From positions 1 to 5,299 of the forward strand of contig JBOFFC010000181.1 in NCBI GenBank assembly GCA_051648405.1: a DNA stretch of 5,299 nucleotides, given 5' to 3'. Made by a program: the position numbers and the translations under genes. The notes below the pieces were generated by a model that saw nothing but the letters and a program-made list of their open reading frames with translations, was not told the origin of the DNA and did no database searches. The DNA is from JBOFFC01 sp051648405 (lineage in GTDB: Bacteria > Planctomycetota > Planctomycetia > Pirellulales > Lacipirellulaceae). Positions within the stretch are counted from its first letter, which is position 1. Every line of letters begins with the position of its first letter. Below, one piece after another: positions 5,065-5,299 of this stretch.

Positions 5065-5196
5065 GTCGACCCCAGCGGCCTGTCCCCCACGCTGCCAACC
5101 AGCACGATCCCGGGGAACTTCGGCGCCTACTCGCCGCTCCCCCCGAGCAGGAGCACCGGGGTGGTGGGGTCGATCTTGTCAGAGGCCCCCGGCCGC
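5065..5196 (+). repeat. 132-bp linker repeat, copy 2 (orphan tip)
   Basis: 131 of 132 bases are identical to 3446-3577. After 5196 this copy carries extra codons (VPG...A) before a short resumption of similarity (ACGTCGAGCTT at 5211-5221 against 3581-3591), then differs fully from the first tip. Confidence 0.95.
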
Positions 5197-5299
5197 GTGC
5201 CGGGCTTCGCGACGTCGAGCTTCTCGGCCGGCCTGGGCATCGACAATAGCCCGCTTGGCAACCCCTACGCCGCGCGGATCGCAAACGCCTCCCCGGCGA

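Larger units (their letters stand above)
5035..5299 (+). pseudogene. Orphan RHS tip fragment, continuing past the window
   Basis: This is a displaced tip segment downstream of the immunity gene. From 5065 the reading frame gives VDPSGL and the same linker as the RHS gene above, then diverges after APGR into VPGFATSSFSAGLGIDNS and GNPYAARIANASP, still open at the window edge. No RHS shell or core precedes it, only a short DAAFAG-coding scrap (5047-5064) in another frame. The frame is open from just past the immunity stop (4972-4974), and a GTG at 5035 lacks any ribosome site, so independent translation is unlikely. It is best read as a silent alternative tip that could replace the current one by recombination through the shared linker. 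The toxin class of this tip is not visible in the window. Confidence 0.7.

Noticed and set aside
4947..5249. Plus-strand frame over the orphan tip starting at 4947
   Set aside because: It reads the linker in the wrong frame; the VDPSGL frame is the one shared with the RHS gene.
1..5299. CRISPR array, tRNA, rRNA or transposase
   Set aside because: No regularly spaced repeats, cloverleaf-like sequence or DDE/HUH motifs were found; the only long repeats are the 33-bp and 132-bp pairs.

Overview
The window looks like a piece of a high-GC Planctomycetes chromosome (Pirellulales-like). The first gene ends in two dockerin-type Ca-binding repeats plus a VPEP sorting tail, a pairing common in that phylum. 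The RHS core seen later (FAGREYD...RWYDP...RFVSEDP...DANLYRY...VDPSGL) is also of a type frequent there. This placement is inference; no rRNA or other marker gene is present.

Left part (1-1121): the 3' portion of an exported dockerin/PEP-CTERM-like protein (92-949, +). It lacks the N-terminal domain expected of its family. A short convergent intergenic region rich in small GC hairpins follows. Middle part (1067-2890, minus strand): a type II toxin-antitoxin pair, an RHH-like antitoxin (1537-1794) overlapping a VapC-like PIN toxin (1122-1544) by 8 bp. Upstream of it on the same strand is a secreted protein with a probable TIM-barrel fold (1893-2879). A perfect 33-bp direct repeat (1067-1099 and 1891-1923) brackets the toxin-antitoxin pair and its promoter. 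The right-hand copy is the 3' end of the secreted-protein gene, including its stop codon. The pair therefore looks like a small cassette that entered at, or was duplicated with, the end of that gene. No recombinase is present.

Right part (3158-5299, plus strand): an RHS/polymorphic-toxin tip locus. A truncated RHS gene (3158-4498) keeps only the last ~56 residues of the RHS core. It continues through a proline/serine linker and a Gly/Ala-rich hydrophobic region into a C-terminal domain with the GS...SDID signature of a pol-beta-type nucleotidyltransferase. A 159-aa acidic protein (4495-4974) overlaps its stop codon by 4 bp and is the likely immunity protein. About 90 bp further on, the linker appears again as a 132-bp near-perfect repeat (5065-5196). 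There it is fused to a different tip that runs off the window. This is the arrangement of an RHS tip with a displaced 'orphan' tip cassette, in which repeated linkers permit tip exchange by recombination. GC falls from roughly 77% in the RHS linker (46 of 60 bases, 3841-3900) to 50% in the immunity gene (30 of 60, 4621-4680), consistent with imported tip cassettes.

Overall this is an accessory region holding two independent toxin-plus-antidote modules, each associated with its own direct repeat, and several truncated genes. No tRNA, rRNA, CRISPR, transposase or integrase was seen.
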